Assembly (NCBI GenBank): GCA_005938025.2
Contig: VCCI02000001.1
Location: forward strand, 1,054,001-1,118,000
Length of the DNA stretch: 64,000 bases
Source: Inquilinus sp. KBS0705
GTDB lineage: Bacteria; Bacteroidota; Bacteroidia; Sphingobacteriales; Sphingobacteriaceae
Direction of reading: 5' to 3'
The notes under the pieces are model-generated. The model had not been told where the DNA came from and ran no database searches. It saw only the letters and a list, made by a program, of their open reading frames with translations. Below, in pieces: positions 9,573 through 18,849 of the stretch (positions are counted from its first letter, which is position 1; each line of letters opens with the position of its first letter). The translations under genes and the position numbers were made by a program.

Positions 9573-10412
9573 TTATTTTTGATAAACGCGAACGTAATCT
9601 ATTTCAAACTTTTTGGGGAATATTGTAGTTGCCGGGTCTCCCCCATTGTCGCCGCCTAAGGCAAGGTCTAACAAAATGTAGTGGGGTTGTTTAAATGGGT
9701 TAATGTTACTCCCATCCTTATTAAAAAGGTCATTTAAAGCTACCTTGTTTAGCAACAGGTCATCTACATACAAACTGATACTTTGTTCATCCCAGTCCAT
9801 TCGCCAGGTATGGAACTTTTTGCTCCAGTTTGCATCGTTAAATTCTGTAATGGGTTTGCGTGTGCTAAACCACTGCGCTTTAAACGCTGTATTTGTGCCG
9901 CAGGCTATGTTTGCCAAAAGTCTCCCCTGGTAATATTCCATTATGTCAATTTCGCCGTTTGATGGCCATTCTCCCTTGTCACCAAGTGTCCAGAAAGCGG
10001 GCCATAAGCCGGCATCTGTATCTATACGTGCGCGCATTACAAACCTGCCGTATTGCCAGCTATGAAGGCCCGAGGTATTTAAGCTGGACGATGTATATTC
10101 AATAAATTGCCGGTTATTCTTCCAATCTTCGCTCCCTGCTTTATAATTTGGATTTGGCAAATGCACTTTTTGGGCTTGTATTACCAGTATACCGTTATGG
10201 CAAAGTGCATTATGTTGCTGGTACCACTGTATTTCGTGGTTTCGCTGAAAACCTTGTTCAAAGGTCCAGTCTTTTGGGTTAACCGGGCCTTCGCTGTTAA
10301 ATTCATCAGCCCAAACCAATTTGTAATTACCTGTAGTATCGTTTATTTGTGCTTTAACAGGTTGTATAAATTCTAAAATTAAAACTGCCGCTAATAAATA
10401 TTTAATGTGCAT
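9573..10412 (-). CDS. Secreted GH16 family endo-beta-glycanase
   Basis: The protein has 279 residues: a signal peptide (cleavage after VKA) followed by a single GH16 jelly-roll domain. The catalytic signature is E-I-D-I-M-E at about residues 147-152, with the nucleophile and acid/base Glu two turns apart and the beta-bulge residue present. WADEFNS near the start and FEIDYVRVYQK at the end are typical of laminarinase-type GH16 enzymes. GH16 members cleave beta-1,3-glucan, galactans, agar or carrageenan, and the substrate cannot be fixed from these motifs. It probably makes oligosaccharides for the SusCD pair. The GH43-like gene ends 70 bases upstream in the same direction, so they may be co-transcribed. 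Confidence 0.9.
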   Translation of the reverse strand: MHIKYLLAAVLILEFIQPVKAQINDTTGNYKLVWADEFNSEGPVNPKDWTFEQGFQRNHEIQWYQQHNALCHNGILVIQAQKVHLPNPNYKAGSEDWKNNRQFIEYTSSSLNTSGLHSWQYGRFVMRARIDTDAGLWPAFWTLGDKGEWPSNGEIDIMEYYQGRLLANIACGTNTAFKAQWFSTRKPITEFNDANWSKKFHTWRMDWDEQSISLYVDDLLLNKVALNDLFNKDGSNINPFKQPHYILLDLALGGDNGGDPATTIFPKKFEIDYVRVYQK

Positions 10413-10482
10413 AGGTAGTAATTGAATATAGATTATGGGGAATAGCTTTTTAAGCCAAGCTTACTAATCGTCAGTAAAAATA

Positions 10483-11619
10483 TCAATTAAACACATCTAA
10501 GCTCCAATTAGTTTGCCAGCCAATTTCAATATCATTACCTTTAAAGTTGATAGGTAACCATAAATACTGGCCATCGATAGCATTTTTTGGTGACCATTTA
10601 TCGGCCATAAAAATAAACGCATCCTTTTTACCTGCAATCGGTAGTACATATGTGCTTTGCCCGCCAAACGTTATATCAGCATTTGTGCCCACACATGGGT
10701 TGCCATTATATGTCCACGGGCCCCAGATCGACTTAGCAGAGAACCAACGCGCCGGGTTGGGGTCCCATCCTGTAGTACCCGAACCTATTAAGTAATATAC
10801 ACCATTACGCTTAAATATTGCAGGGGCCTCGGTTTGATGACCTGCATATACGCGGGTGAACTTGCCTGTATGCGCTGTATAATCCTCATTAAGTTCGGCT
10901 ATATCTAATGTATAATTCTCTTCGGCCGAAAATATATGGTAAGCCTTGCCATCATCGTCCACAAATACATTCATGTCACGGGCCATTTGCCCGCCGGGTA
11001 AATCGCGACAAAAGAAACCTTCGCTTTTGTTTTTGGGTTTGTCGCAATCTATGGTATCCTCTTTGCCCGAACCAGCCGGATAATAAGGCATAAAGCCCTT
11101 ATTGGGCCTGTAGCTCTTCACAAACATATATGGCCCTGTCACTTTATCGCTTACAGCCAAACCCGTACGAGCAGCGTTATAACCCTGCCCGCGCAGTTCT
11201 AAATGGAACCACATTACAAACTTTTTAGTTTTAGCATTATACACTACCTTGGGGCGTTCCAATATACAACCCTTAGCAATATCGCTGGTACTATCTGCTG
11301 ATACGGGTAAGGCTATACCGGCATCCTTCCAGTTATAAAGATCTTTAGACGAATAGCAATGTACACCAACCATTGCACGATTACCGGCCTCTCCCTCAAT
11401 TTTATGTTCGCCAAACCAATAGTAAATGCCCTTGTAAAAAAGCATTCCCCCGCCATGGGCATTAATGTGTACGCCATTATTGTCGAGCCATAACTTACCA
11501 GGTGTAAACTTTGTGGCTTTAACTGCATCTTGGGCATAGCTACCTACACAAAAGAATAAAATGATACCAATAATTGAAATTGAAAGACGGGTGTTTTTAA
11601 GATACATGCTACTTGCCAT
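10483..11619 (-). CDS. Secreted GH43-like glycoside hydrolase (exo-beta-1,3-galactanase-type sequence)
   Basis: The protein has 378 residues. The signal peptide ends near VGSYAQ; the start could be the first ATG or MYLKN four codons in. The sequence follows a five-bladed GH43 pattern: INAHGGGMLFYKGIYYWFGEH at about 50-70, RDMNVFVDDDGKAYHIFSAEEN at about 215-235, and TEAPAIFKRNGVYYLIGS at about 262-280. The N-terminal blade has HGGG where most GH43 enzymes have the general-base Asp. As I recall it, that is a feature of the subfamily that includes exo-beta-1,3-galactanases (GH43_24). The paired GH16 could then be an endo-galactanase, but beta-glucan or arabinogalactan substrates remain open. 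It sits between the hybrid regulator and GH16. Confidence 0.75.
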   Translation of the reverse strand: MASSMYLKNTRLSISIIGIILFFCVGSYAQDAVKATKFTPGKLWLDNNGVHINAHGGGMLFYKGIYYWFGEHKIEGEAGNRAMVGVHCYSSKDLYNWKDAGIALPVSADSTSDIAKGCILERPKVVYNAKTKKFVMWFHLELRGQGYNAARTGLAVSDKVTGPYMFVKSYRPNKGFMPYYPAGSGKEDTIDCDKPKNKSEGFFCRDLPGGQMARDMNVFVDDDGKAYHIFSAEENYTLDIAELNEDYTAHTGKFTRVYAGHQTEAPAIFKRNGVYYLIGSGTTGWDPNPARWFSAKSIWGPWTYNGNPCVGTNADITFGGQSTYVLPIAGKKDAFIFMADKWSPKNAIDGQYLWLPINFKGNDIEIGWQTNWSLDVFN

Positions 11620-11760
11620 TATTAATTAAAAAGGCAGTAACTCGTATCCGCCTCAATAGTTATAGGCGAAATAAGGGCATTTTTAAAAAATGCAAGCGGG
11701 GTAAAATCGTAAATTTAAGGGGTTAAATTAAACTAAGCCTATCTTTTGTGTGTCTTTACA

Positions 11761-14700
11761 CTACTTAATAAAGTCTTGCTCTACCAAATAAGTTTTATTA
11801 AACGCCGACCTGTGTTGCTTAATAAACTCAGAGGGTTTTATACCAAACAGTTTTATAAAGTGCTCTCTAAAATATTTTATATCGTTAAACCCGGCGTTTA
11901 ATGCGGCCTCGTTAACGTTGCAATTGGTATTTATCATCATCTCAGCTGCCTTTCGCAAACGAACAAACCTAACAAAACTGTTTACGGATTGACCACTGAT
12001 GGACTTTATTTTTTTAAATAAACTGGAGTAGCTTATACCCATGTCATCGGCAATAGTTTTTACATCAAAATTTGGATCGATAATGTAGTTCTCAATAATC
12101 GCGATGCATTTGTATAGAAACTCTTTATGATGTTCAGAAATATTCCGCGTGTTCGATTTTAAGGTAACCTCGTTGTAAAAGTAGTTTTGCAATTCGCGCC
12201 TATCGCGTAAAATACCTTGTACTCTTGCTATAAGCATGTCTTTTTCAAAAGGCTTGCTAACAAAATCAACAGCGCCTACTTCAATTCCTTTTAATTTGGT
12301 TTCGGGGTTAGGGTCGCCGGTTAATAATATTACCGGTATGTGGCTTAAGGATGAGTCCTGCTTTATCATCCTACAAAGATCTATCCCGGAAACTTCCTCC
12401 ATCGTAATATCACTTATGACTACGTCTGGTAAGTGTCTTTTTATTAATTCAAGGCCTTTCTCGCCTGTTTGGGCCTCATATATTTTATAATTGTCCTTAA
12501 AAATCTTTTTAATGTATGTCCTTATTTCTGCGTTATCATCAATTATTAAAACGGATTGCCGTTCAGAAATAAGCAATTCCAGGTTACCGGCATCCTCATC
12601 TATACTGGCTGATTGAATTTGATCTTCGTTAATTAATTCGTTAATTAAGTGCTGGTTGTCAGGCTGATCTGAAAAGTAGCTTTCCAATGATACTTTGTAG
12701 GGTAGCAATATTGTAAATGTTGTACCTGCTACATCGTTATTGCGATAATTTACAATGCCACCATGGCTTTCTATAAAGTTTTTAACCAGGTATAAGCCAA
12801 TACCAAAGCCCGTTTTTAACGATTTAGTATCTTTTATCTGGTAAAATTTATCGAATAATTTATCACCGGTATCTGCAGCTATTCCGCAACCATCATCAAC
12901 TACCGTTAATGATATCTGATCACCTATTTCATTTAAATTAATACTGATCTCTCCACCCTCTGAGGTGAATTTTAAGGCATTTGAAATAAGATTGAAAATA
13001 GCAATTTCCATCTTCTCCCTATCAAGCAACATCACGATCTGTTGATTATTGGATTCAAAACGGTAGGTTATATTGCGGTTTTTTGCCTGCTGCAAAAAAC
13101 ACAGGTAAACATCGTGACATAGCACAGAGAGATTGACATTACTTAAATTAAGCGAATCATTCTCGCTTTCGGCTTTTCTAAATAATAGCAAATGATCTAC
13201 AAGGCCCAATAAACGGCGCGCATTACGGTATATTGTATTTAATTCATCCTTGTTTTTTGTGTTGTTATCTCTTATTAAATCTTTTATGGGGTTAATAATA
13301 AGTGTTAACGGTGTGCGAAATTCATGCGATACATTGGTAAAAAATGCTAATTTCTTTTCATTCACCTCCTTTTCGCGTTCTACCTGCAAGTTAGCTATCT
13401 GTAGCTCATATTTAAATTTGGTTTGCCTAATGCGGTATAGCCAAACCCAATATAATATCGCCGCAATTAAACAGGCATAAACAAAGTAAGCCAGCCAGGT
13501 GCGGTACCATGGTGGTAATACAACAATTTGTAGTGCAAGCTGATGCTCGCCCCAACTGCCTGCTGTATTGGTCGCTTTTACTCTTAGTGTGTAACTACCC
13601 TCATTTAAGCGGGTGTAGTAAGCTGTTTTTAGCGCGCCAACCTCATTCCAGCCATGATCCCATCCATCAAGGTAGTATGCATATTTAAGCTTATCAGGGA
13701 AAGAGTATTCGGGGGCTGTGTAATCAATAGCCAGCGTTGCTTCGTCATACGGCACCGTTATCTTTTTTAAATCGACAATAGCCTGGTTACCCGTATAACT
13801 TGTGTCTGCTTCTATCGAGCGGTTATTAACATGTAAGCCTGTAAACTTCAACTCAGGCTGATGTACGCGTAAAGCAATGCTGTCTGGGTAGAATATATTG
13901 AAACCGTTAATTCCACCAAAGGCAAGCTCGCCCGACTGTAGTTTTAAAGCGGCATTAAAGTTAAATTGATTGCTTTGAAGGCCATCTGATGCGTAAAAAT
14001 TGCTGAAAGTTTTTGTCTGCTTGTTAAATTCAGTCAGGCCGTTATAGGTACTGGCCCATATATTGTCTTTATTATCAACCAGTACGTTAAGTAACGAATT
14101 GCTTGGCAAACCGTTTAACTGTGTATAGCGATGCAGTAACCTCCTCGATGGGTCGTACTTGAGCAATCCCCCTCCTTCGGTGCCTATCCATAAATTATGT
14201 TGAGTATCTTCTGTAATTGAGCGTACCGCGTTTTTAACATTATAATACAAATGTTTTTTCCCGGCAACGTCTATTTTAATTAATCTTAAATAGTCTCCCG
14301 CCCACAAAACGCCGTTATGGTCTTCAAATAGTGCATGTATATTTATTAACTGATCGTCAAATACTTCAAATTTATCCTTTGCCCTATTGTATAAATACAA
14401 GGCGCCGCCGCGGGTTGCACCAGCCCATAAATTGTTATGGCTATCCAGGTAAAGTTTCCATAGATTTTTGTCTGCAGATTTTGTAAAAGTGTTAAAGCAA
14501 TCGTAATGAATGAATTTTTGACTCTGCTTGTCAAAACGGTCTATACCACCGTTAAACAACGCAACCCAAACCTGATTTTGACGATCATTAATAACACTTA
14601 CCACAAAGTTACTTCTCAACGATGCCTTATCATTGCTATGTATATAACTATGGTATTGGTTATTTTTCCTGTCCCAATAGCTTAGTCCGCCACCATCTGT

Positions 14701-15825
14701 ACCTATCCAAATATTATGCTTTTCATCTTCGCAAAAGGATAAGATAAAGTTGTTAACTATACTGTTGCTATTAAACGGGTTGTTTGTAACCAACTTAAAC
14801 TGGTTACGATTATTATCTAAAAAGTTTACACCGCCTCTGAGGGTAGCTATCCAAATTCGCGCCTCATCGTCCTCATATAACATACTGATGGCATCGCTGC
14901 GGAGGCTGTTGCCATTTTCTTTGCCACTTACAATGTATTTGGTAGTATGGTGTACGCTATCTAATACATTTACCCCACCACCATTTGTACCTATCCATAT
15001 CTCGCCGGATCTTGATAGCTTAACATCTATAATATTATCGCTGTTTAGCTTGCCGGTACTATTGCCAATTCGTGCAAGGGTGTTAGTTGATAAGTTGTAA
15101 TTAAACAACCCATTATCAGTACCTATCCATATCTTTTTTTGAGGATCAAATAATATACAATTGGCATACTTCAATTCAGAATTGATAACCCTGATCGTAT
15201 TTTCCTGCTTATTTAGAAGGCACAGGCCGACGTTACGAATAAATAGCCAAATTTTACCGTCAGTATCTATAGCTATGGATTGTACGGTATATTTGGTGTT
15301 TGCTCCATTTAATGCAACCCGCCTGCATAATTTATTTGCCTGCGAGTAAATAAATAGCCCCTCATAATCGGTGCCGATATATATGTTGCCGTTTTTACCT
15401 GCCTGTAGGGCATCAATATTATACGTAAGTCTTTGAGGCTTTTTGTTTGCTTTGCTGTAGTAAAAAACAGGGCTGAACTTTGATTGATTATAGCAATATT
15501 GAACTAAGCCCTTTTGGGTGCCTATAAAAATATCGTTGCCAAAACCTGTTATTTTATTAATGTGATTATCATTTAACGACCGGTTATCGCCCCAAATATT
15601 CCGGTATATCCTCACCGTACTGCCATCATATTTGTTTAAGCCGTCGTAGGTACCTATCCATACAAAACCATGCTTGTCTTTATAAATACTGGTAACGGCA
15701 TTATTAGATAATCCCTGCTCTATACCCAGATACCTTATGGATTGTATAGCATATAAATTATGACAAGACAACAGGTATACCCCTATCAATATAAAGGAAT
15801 ACCTGAACAGTAAAGCTCTCTTCAT
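11761..15825 (-). CDS. Hybrid two-component system sensor kinase/response regulator (HTCS)
   Basis: This 1354-residue one-protein signalling system controls polysaccharide utilisation loci. After a signal sequence there are about a dozen two-component propeller repeats (WIGT.GGG, residues 30-670) and a Y_Y_Y domain (about 690-780). One membrane helix follows (WLAYFVYACLIAAILYWVW, about 785-805). Then come HisKA with the phospho-acceptor His in SHEFRTPLT (about 833), HATPase (DDGCGIA), a receiver domain with the acceptor Asp in VVISDITMEE (about 1139), and a C-terminal AraC-type helix-turn-helix. The periplasmic propellers probably bind an oligosaccharide from the substrate of the adjacent enzymes, and the AraC domain should activate susCD/GH16/GH43. 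All catalytic motifs look intact. Confidence 0.95.
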   Translation of the reverse strand: MKRALLFRYSFILIGVYLLSCHNLYAIQSIRYLGIEQGLSNNAVTSIYKDKHGFVWIGTYDGLNKYDGSTVRIYRNIWGDNRSLNDNHINKITGFGNDIFIGTQKGLVQYCYNQSKFSPVFYYSKANKKPQRLTYNIDALQAGKNGNIYIGTDYEGLFIYSQANKLCRRVALNGANTKYTVQSIAIDTDGKIWLFIRNVGLCLLNKQENTIRVINSELKYANCILFDPQKKIWIGTDNGLFNYNLSTNTLARIGNSTGKLNSDNIIDVKLSRSGEIWIGTNGGGVNVLDSVHHTTKYIVSGKENGNSLRSDAISMLYEDDEARIWIATLRGGVNFLDNNRNQFKLVTNNPFNSNSIVNNFILSFCEDEKHNIWIGTDGGGLSYWDRKNNQYHSYIHSNDKASLRSNFVVSVINDRQNQVWVALFNGGIDRFDKQSQKFIHYDCFNTFTKSADKNLWKLYLDSHNNLWAGATRGGALYLYNRAKDKFEVFDDQLINIHALFEDHNGVLWAGDYLRLIKIDVAGKKHLYYNVKNAVRSITEDTQHNLWIGTEGGGLLKYDPSRRLLHRYTQLNGLPSNSLLNVLVDNKDNIWASTYNGLTEFNKQTKTFSNFYASDGLQSNQFNFNAALKLQSGELAFGGINGFNIFYPDSIALRVHQPELKFTGLHVNNRSIEADTSYTGNQAIVDLKKITVPYDEATLAIDYTAPEYSFPDKLKYAYYLDGWDHGWNEVGALKTAYYTRLNEGSYTLRVKATNTAGSWGEHQLALQIVVLPPWYRTWLAYFVYACLIAAILYWVWLYRIRQTKFKYELQIANLQVEREKEVNEKKLAFFTNVSHEFRTPLTLIINPIKDLIRDNNTKNKDELNTIYRNARRLLGLVDHLLLFRKAESENDSLNLSNVNLSVLCHDVYLCFLQQAKNRNITYRFESNNQQIVMLLDREKMEIAIFNLISNALKFTSEGGEISINLNEIGDQISLTVVDDGCGIAADTGDKLFDKFYQIKDTKSLKTGFGIGLYLVKNFIESHGGIVNYRNNDVAGTTFTILLPYKVSLESYFSDQPDNQHLINELINEDQIQSASIDEDAGNLELLISERQSVLIIDDNAEIRTYIKKIFKDNYKIYEAQTGEKGLELIKRHLPDVVISDITMEEVSGIDLCRMIKQDSSLSHIPVILLTGDPNPETKLKGIEVGAVDFVSKPFEKDMLIARVQGILRDRRELQNYFYNEVTLKSNTRNISEHHKEFLYKCIAIIENYIIDPNFDVKTIADDMGISYSSLFKKIKSISGQSVNSFVRFVRLRKAAEMMINTNCNVNEAALNAGFNDIKYFREHFIKLFGIKPSEFIKQHRSAFNKTYLVEQDFIK

Positions 15826-15861
15826 TAAATTATAGACAGGTAGAAATTAGTTAACAAATAA

Positions 15862-15869
15862 CAAAGCTA
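15862..15869 (-). promoter_or_regulatory. -7 box for the HTCS gene
   Basis: TAGCTTTG on the minus strand matches the Bacteroidetes -7 consensus TAnnTTTG. It lies 36 bases before the HTCS ATG, giving a leader of about 30 bases. No good -33 TTG is visible. Confidence 0.45.
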
Positions 15870-15984
15870 ACATTTTGAAGGAAACCTAAAGATTGATTAT
15901 TGAAGTATTTTAACAAGAATTTGCTTTGAAAAGCCACAAAACAAACTTGCAGCTACGATAATACCAGGAGACACTCTTAAATAA

Positions 15985-16010
15985 AAAAGCAGTCAATATT
16001 GACTGCTTTT
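15985..16010 (-). terminator. Rho-independent terminator after tRNA-His
   Basis: A perfect 26-base palindrome (AAAAGCAGTCAAT and its complement) is followed on the minus strand by further T residues. It begins 9 bases past the tRNA 3' end. Being palindromic it could also act on the plus strand. Confidence 0.85.
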
Positions 16011-16018
16011 AAGTATTG

Positions 16019-16093
16019 GGTAAATGATGGGGCTCGAACCCACGACCCTCGGTACCACAAACCGATGCTCTAACCAACTGAGCTACATCTACC
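16019..16093 (-). tRNA. tRNA-His (GTG)
   Basis: The minus strand folds as a full cloverleaf with D-arm AGCTC...GAGC, anticodon stem TCGGT/ACCGA, loop TTGTGGT (anticodon GTG) and T-arm GTGGG-TTCGAGC-CCCAT. The extra 5' G (position -1, base 16093) facing C73 is encoded; this pair identifies histidine tRNAs. The CCA end is not fully encoded. It has a near-ideal promoter upstream and a terminator downstream. Confidence 0.97.
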
Positions 16094-16105
16094 GTGTTGG
16101 GATTG

Positions 16106-16136
16106 CAAAAATAGAAATCTCCGGCCTATTTGCAAA
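16106..16136 (-). promoter_or_regulatory. Promoter of tRNA-His
   Basis: On the minus strand TTTG (16136-16133) is followed after 19 bases by TATTTTTG (16113-16106). Both elements and the spacing match the Bacteroidetes -33/-7 promoter. The tRNA 5' end lies 13 bases past the -7 box. Confidence 0.85.
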
Positions 16137-16185
16137 GGTTTTTTTAATATTACACTAAGCTTACCTGTTTGGGCCGCTTACCCTG

Positions 16186-16193
16186 TAAATTTG
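16186..16193 (+). promoter_or_regulatory. -7 box immediately before the copper ATPase start
   Basis: TAAATTTG matches TAnnTTTG and ends 5 bases before the ATG at 16199. Transcription should begin a base or two before the start codon, giving a nearly leaderless mRNA. A possible -33 TTG at 16169 is only 14 bases upstream. The box argues against the TTG at 16169 being used as a start codon. Confidence 0.6.
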
Positions 16194-16198
16194 TATCT

Positions 16199-18292
16199 AT
16201 GGCAGAGCAGTTGGTTGAGTTAAACGTTACCGGAATGCATTGCAATAATTGCGCAATGAGCATTCATAAGTTATTGGAGAAGAAGGGCCTGCATAATGTG
16301 TTGGTAAATTTCGCATCCGAAGAGGTGAAATTTAGTACCGATGACCAGGAAACGGTAGTACCCGAAATTATAAAAGATATAGAGAGCCTTGGCTTTAAAG
16401 TTGTAGACGATGCAAGTACACAATTCACCCCTTTTTATGAAAAAGTAGAGAACAAATTCATTTTTTGTGCGGCATTTACAGCACCTTTATTACTACATAT
16501 GGTGTTTAACTGGCATTTTTTGCACAATCAGTTTGTGCAGCTTGCCCTTTGTTTGCCTGTGTTTATTGTAGGCTGCCTGCATTTTGGTAAAAGTGCCTAT
16601 AGTTCAATAAAAAATGGCATGCCTAATATGGATGTGCTGATATTTGTCGGGTCGTCATCAGCATTTATATATAGTTTAATAGGTACTATCCAAAATTTAG
16701 GCGAGCATTACTTGTTTTACGAAACCTGTGCCACTATTATTACTCTGGTGTTGCTGGGTAATGTGTTTGAAAAACGTTCGGTAAATCAAACCACATCGGC
16801 TGTAAAAGATCTGATGAAGTATCAGCAAGTAAATGCAAACAGGCTTGTTAAAGATACTATTGAAGTAGTACGCGCTAAAGACGTGGTTGCAGGCGACGTT
16901 TTATTAGTTAACGAGGGCGATCAGGTACCAGTTGATGGCGAGATTTTATCAGGCGACGCGCTGGTAAATGAGGCTATTATTACAGGCGAGAGCATGCCGC
17001 TATCAAAAACAAAGTACGATACTGTAATAGGTGGTACTATTGTACAGCAGGGTAATATTAAAATAATGGCTACCAAAGTAGGTAACAATAGTGTACTCTC
17101 GCAGATCATAGATCTGATGAAAAAGGCACAAGCAGCCAAGCCGCCTGTACAAAAATTGGGCGATAAAGTAGCTGCTATATTTGTTCCTGTGGTTATCATA
17201 ATCGCATTATTAACGTTCGTGGTCACCTATTTTGCAACAAATGCGGGGTTACAGGCCTCGTTAATGCATGCTATTGCAGTGTTGGTTATATCGTGCCCTT
17301 GTGCAATGGGCTTGGCTACACCTACTGCCGTAATGGTAGGGCTTGGCAGGGCAGCCAAAAACGGCGTTTTAATAAAGGGGGGCGATACCATTGAGGCAGT
17401 TGCCAATACTAAATATGTATTATTTGATAAAACCGGCACCCTTACTACTGGCAAATTTAGTGTGAATGAGATAAAAGCCGAGACTGGATTTGATGTTGAA
17501 TACATACGCGGTGTAATTACGGCCATTGAGGAGCGGTCTAATCATCCTATAGCTAAATCGTTGGTTAATGGCTTGCAAAAGCTACCTCAACAAAAGCTGA
17601 TACTACGCACCGCAGTTGAAGAAAAGGGTTTAGGCATGCGTGCCGAAGATGTAGACGGTAACACCTATTTTTTAGGCACCGCAAAGAAAAACGACAATGC
17701 CAATTTTAACCTCTCGTTGTATAAAAATCAAGCTTTAATAGCACAAATAGCCATAGATGATACCATAAAGCCAGATGCTGCAGCGCTTATAGCCGACCTA
17801 AAAAAGGCCGGAATAGTACCCGTGCTGTTAAGCGGTGACAAGGCTAATCGCTGCGCTGCTGTGGCCAAAATAATAGGAATTACCGAGGTGCACGCCGAAA
17901 TGCTGCCGGAAGAAAAGCTATCGGTAGTTGATATGTACCGCAAAAAAGGCAAAACTATTATGATAGGCGATGGCATAAATGATGCCCCTGCCCTAACCCA
18001 GGCTGATGTTGGCGTATCTATGAACGATGCCAGTCATATAGCTATGCAATCGGCTAAGGTAATATTGTTGAATACTGATTTACAGTCTGTTGTGAAGTTT
18101 TTGCAGATTAGCAGGCATACCCTGCTTACCATTAAACAGAACCTGTTTTGGGCATTTGCCTATAATATTATTGCTATACCTGTGGCTGCTTTGGGCTTTT
18201 TAAACCCTATGGTAGGCGCTTTTGCAATGGCCTTTTCGGATGTTATTGTGATAGGTAATTCGTTGCGGCTTAAAGTTAAGAAAGTAAGCTAA
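16199..18292 (+). CDS. copA: Copper-translocating P1B-type ATPase (CopA-like)
   Basis: This inner-membrane ATPase exports Cu(I). There is one N-terminal heavy-metal-associated domain with GMHCNNC (residues about 11-17). The metal-site helix has SCPCAMGLATP (CPC, about 365). The phosphorylation motif DKTGTLT is at about 412, the nucleotide-domain HP motif is in SNHP, and the hinge is GDGINDAP (about 598). About eight membrane helices are recognisable. The length of 697 residues with a single HMA domain is at the short end of the family. I chose the ATG at 16199 over an in-frame TTG at 16169 because the HMA domain begins right after it and a -7 box lies between the two. No copper regulator or chaperone gene is adjacent. 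Confidence 0.93.
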   Translation: MAEQLVELNVTGMHCNNCAMSIHKLLEKKGLHNVLVNFASEEVKFSTDDQETVVPEIIKDIESLGFKVVDDASTQFTPFYEKVENKFIFCAAFTAPLLLHMVFNWHFLHNQFVQLALCLPVFIVGCLHFGKSAYSSIKNGMPNMDVLIFVGSSSAFIYSLIGTIQNLGEHYLFYETCATIITLVLLGNVFEKRSVNQTTSAVKDLMKYQQVNANRLVKDTIEVVRAKDVVAGDVLLVNEGDQVPVDGEILSGDALVNEAIITGESMPLSKTKYDTVIGGTIVQQGNIKIMATKVGNNSVLSQIIDLMKKAQAAKPPVQKLGDKVAAIFVPVVIIIALLTFVVTYFATNAGLQASLMHAIAVLVISCPCAMGLATPTAVMVGLGRAAKNGVLIKGGDTIEAVANTKYVLFDKTGTLTTGKFSVNEIKAETGFDVEYIRGVITAIEERSNHPIAKSLVNGLQKLPQQKLILRTAVEEKGLGMRAEDVDGNTYFLGTAKKNDNANFNLSLYKNQALIAQIAIDDTIKPDAAALIADLKKAGIVPVLLSGDKANRCAAVAKIIGITEVHAEMLPEEKLSVVDMYRKKGKTIMIGDGINDAPALTQADVGVSMNDASHIAMQSAKVILLNTDLQSVVKFLQISRHTLLTIKQNLFWAFAYNIIAIPVAALGFLNPMVGAFAMAFSDVIVIGNSLRLKVKKVS

Positions 18293-18366
18293 TCTGTTGG
18301 TGTTAAGCGTATTATAAGGCTTTAGCACAATATTAAACTCTTGCTTTTAGCGGCCATAGTGTTTGT

Positions 18367-18374
18367 TATATTTG
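18367..18374 (+). promoter_or_regulatory. -7 box immediately before rnhA
   Basis: TATATTTG fits TAnnTTTG and ends 4 bases before the rnhA ATG, so the transcript is predicted to start at or next to the A of the ATG. A TTG at 18341 could be the -33 element with a somewhat long 23-base spacer. Confidence 0.6.
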
Positions 18375-18378
18375 CACA

Positions 18379-18849
18379 ATGATAGAAATTTACACAGACG
18401 GCGCATCAAGCGGCAATCCGGGGCCGGGTGGTTATGGGGTTATATTACGGTCGGGGCAGCATTATAAGGAGCTGTCTGCAGGGTACCGTAAAACCACCAA
18501 CAACCGTATGGAGCTACTGGCTGTCATCACAGGTTTAGAGGCTATAAAATCTGCTAATCAGCAGGTTACTATCTATTCCGACTCCAAATACGTGATAGAT
18601 TCTATCGAAAAAAGATGGGTGCATGGCTGGGTTGCCAAAGGTTTTAAGGATAAGAAGAACAAAGACCTTTGGCTTAGGTACTTAGCCATCAGTAAGTTAC
18701 ATCAAATTAAATTTGTATGGGTACGCGGGCACAACGGGCATCCTGAGAACGAGCGTTGCGACGAGCTTGCCGTGGCGGCTGGAAAGCAAAAAGACCTTCT
18801 GATAGATACTGTTTTTGAAGTAGAGTCGGCCAAAGTGAATTTATTATAA
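18379..18849 (+). CDS. rnhA: Ribonuclease HI
   Basis: This cytoplasmic enzyme cleaves the RNA strand of RNA-DNA hybrids. The 156-residue length is typical. The active-site carboxylates are present: Asp7 in IYTDGASSGNPGPGG, Glu in NNRMELLAV (about 45), Asp in YSDSKYVID (about 68) and a C-terminal Asp in NERCDELA (about 131). The basic protrusion region (WVHGWVAKGFKDKKNKDLW) is also conserved. It ends exactly where the convergent phosphoesterase gene ends, with no spacer. Confidence 0.97.
   Translation: MIEIYTDGASSGNPGPGGYGVILRSGQHYKELSAGYRKTTNNRMELLAVITGLEAIKSANQQVTIYSDSKYVIDSIEKRWVHGWVAKGFKDKKNKDLWLRYLAISKLHQIKFVWVRGHNGHPENERCDELAVAAGKQKDLLIDTVFEVESAKVNLL

Noticed and set aside
16169-16198. 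TTG start for the copper ATPase adding ten residues
   Set aside because: The added residues are not part of the HMA domain and a -7 promoter box lies inside them.
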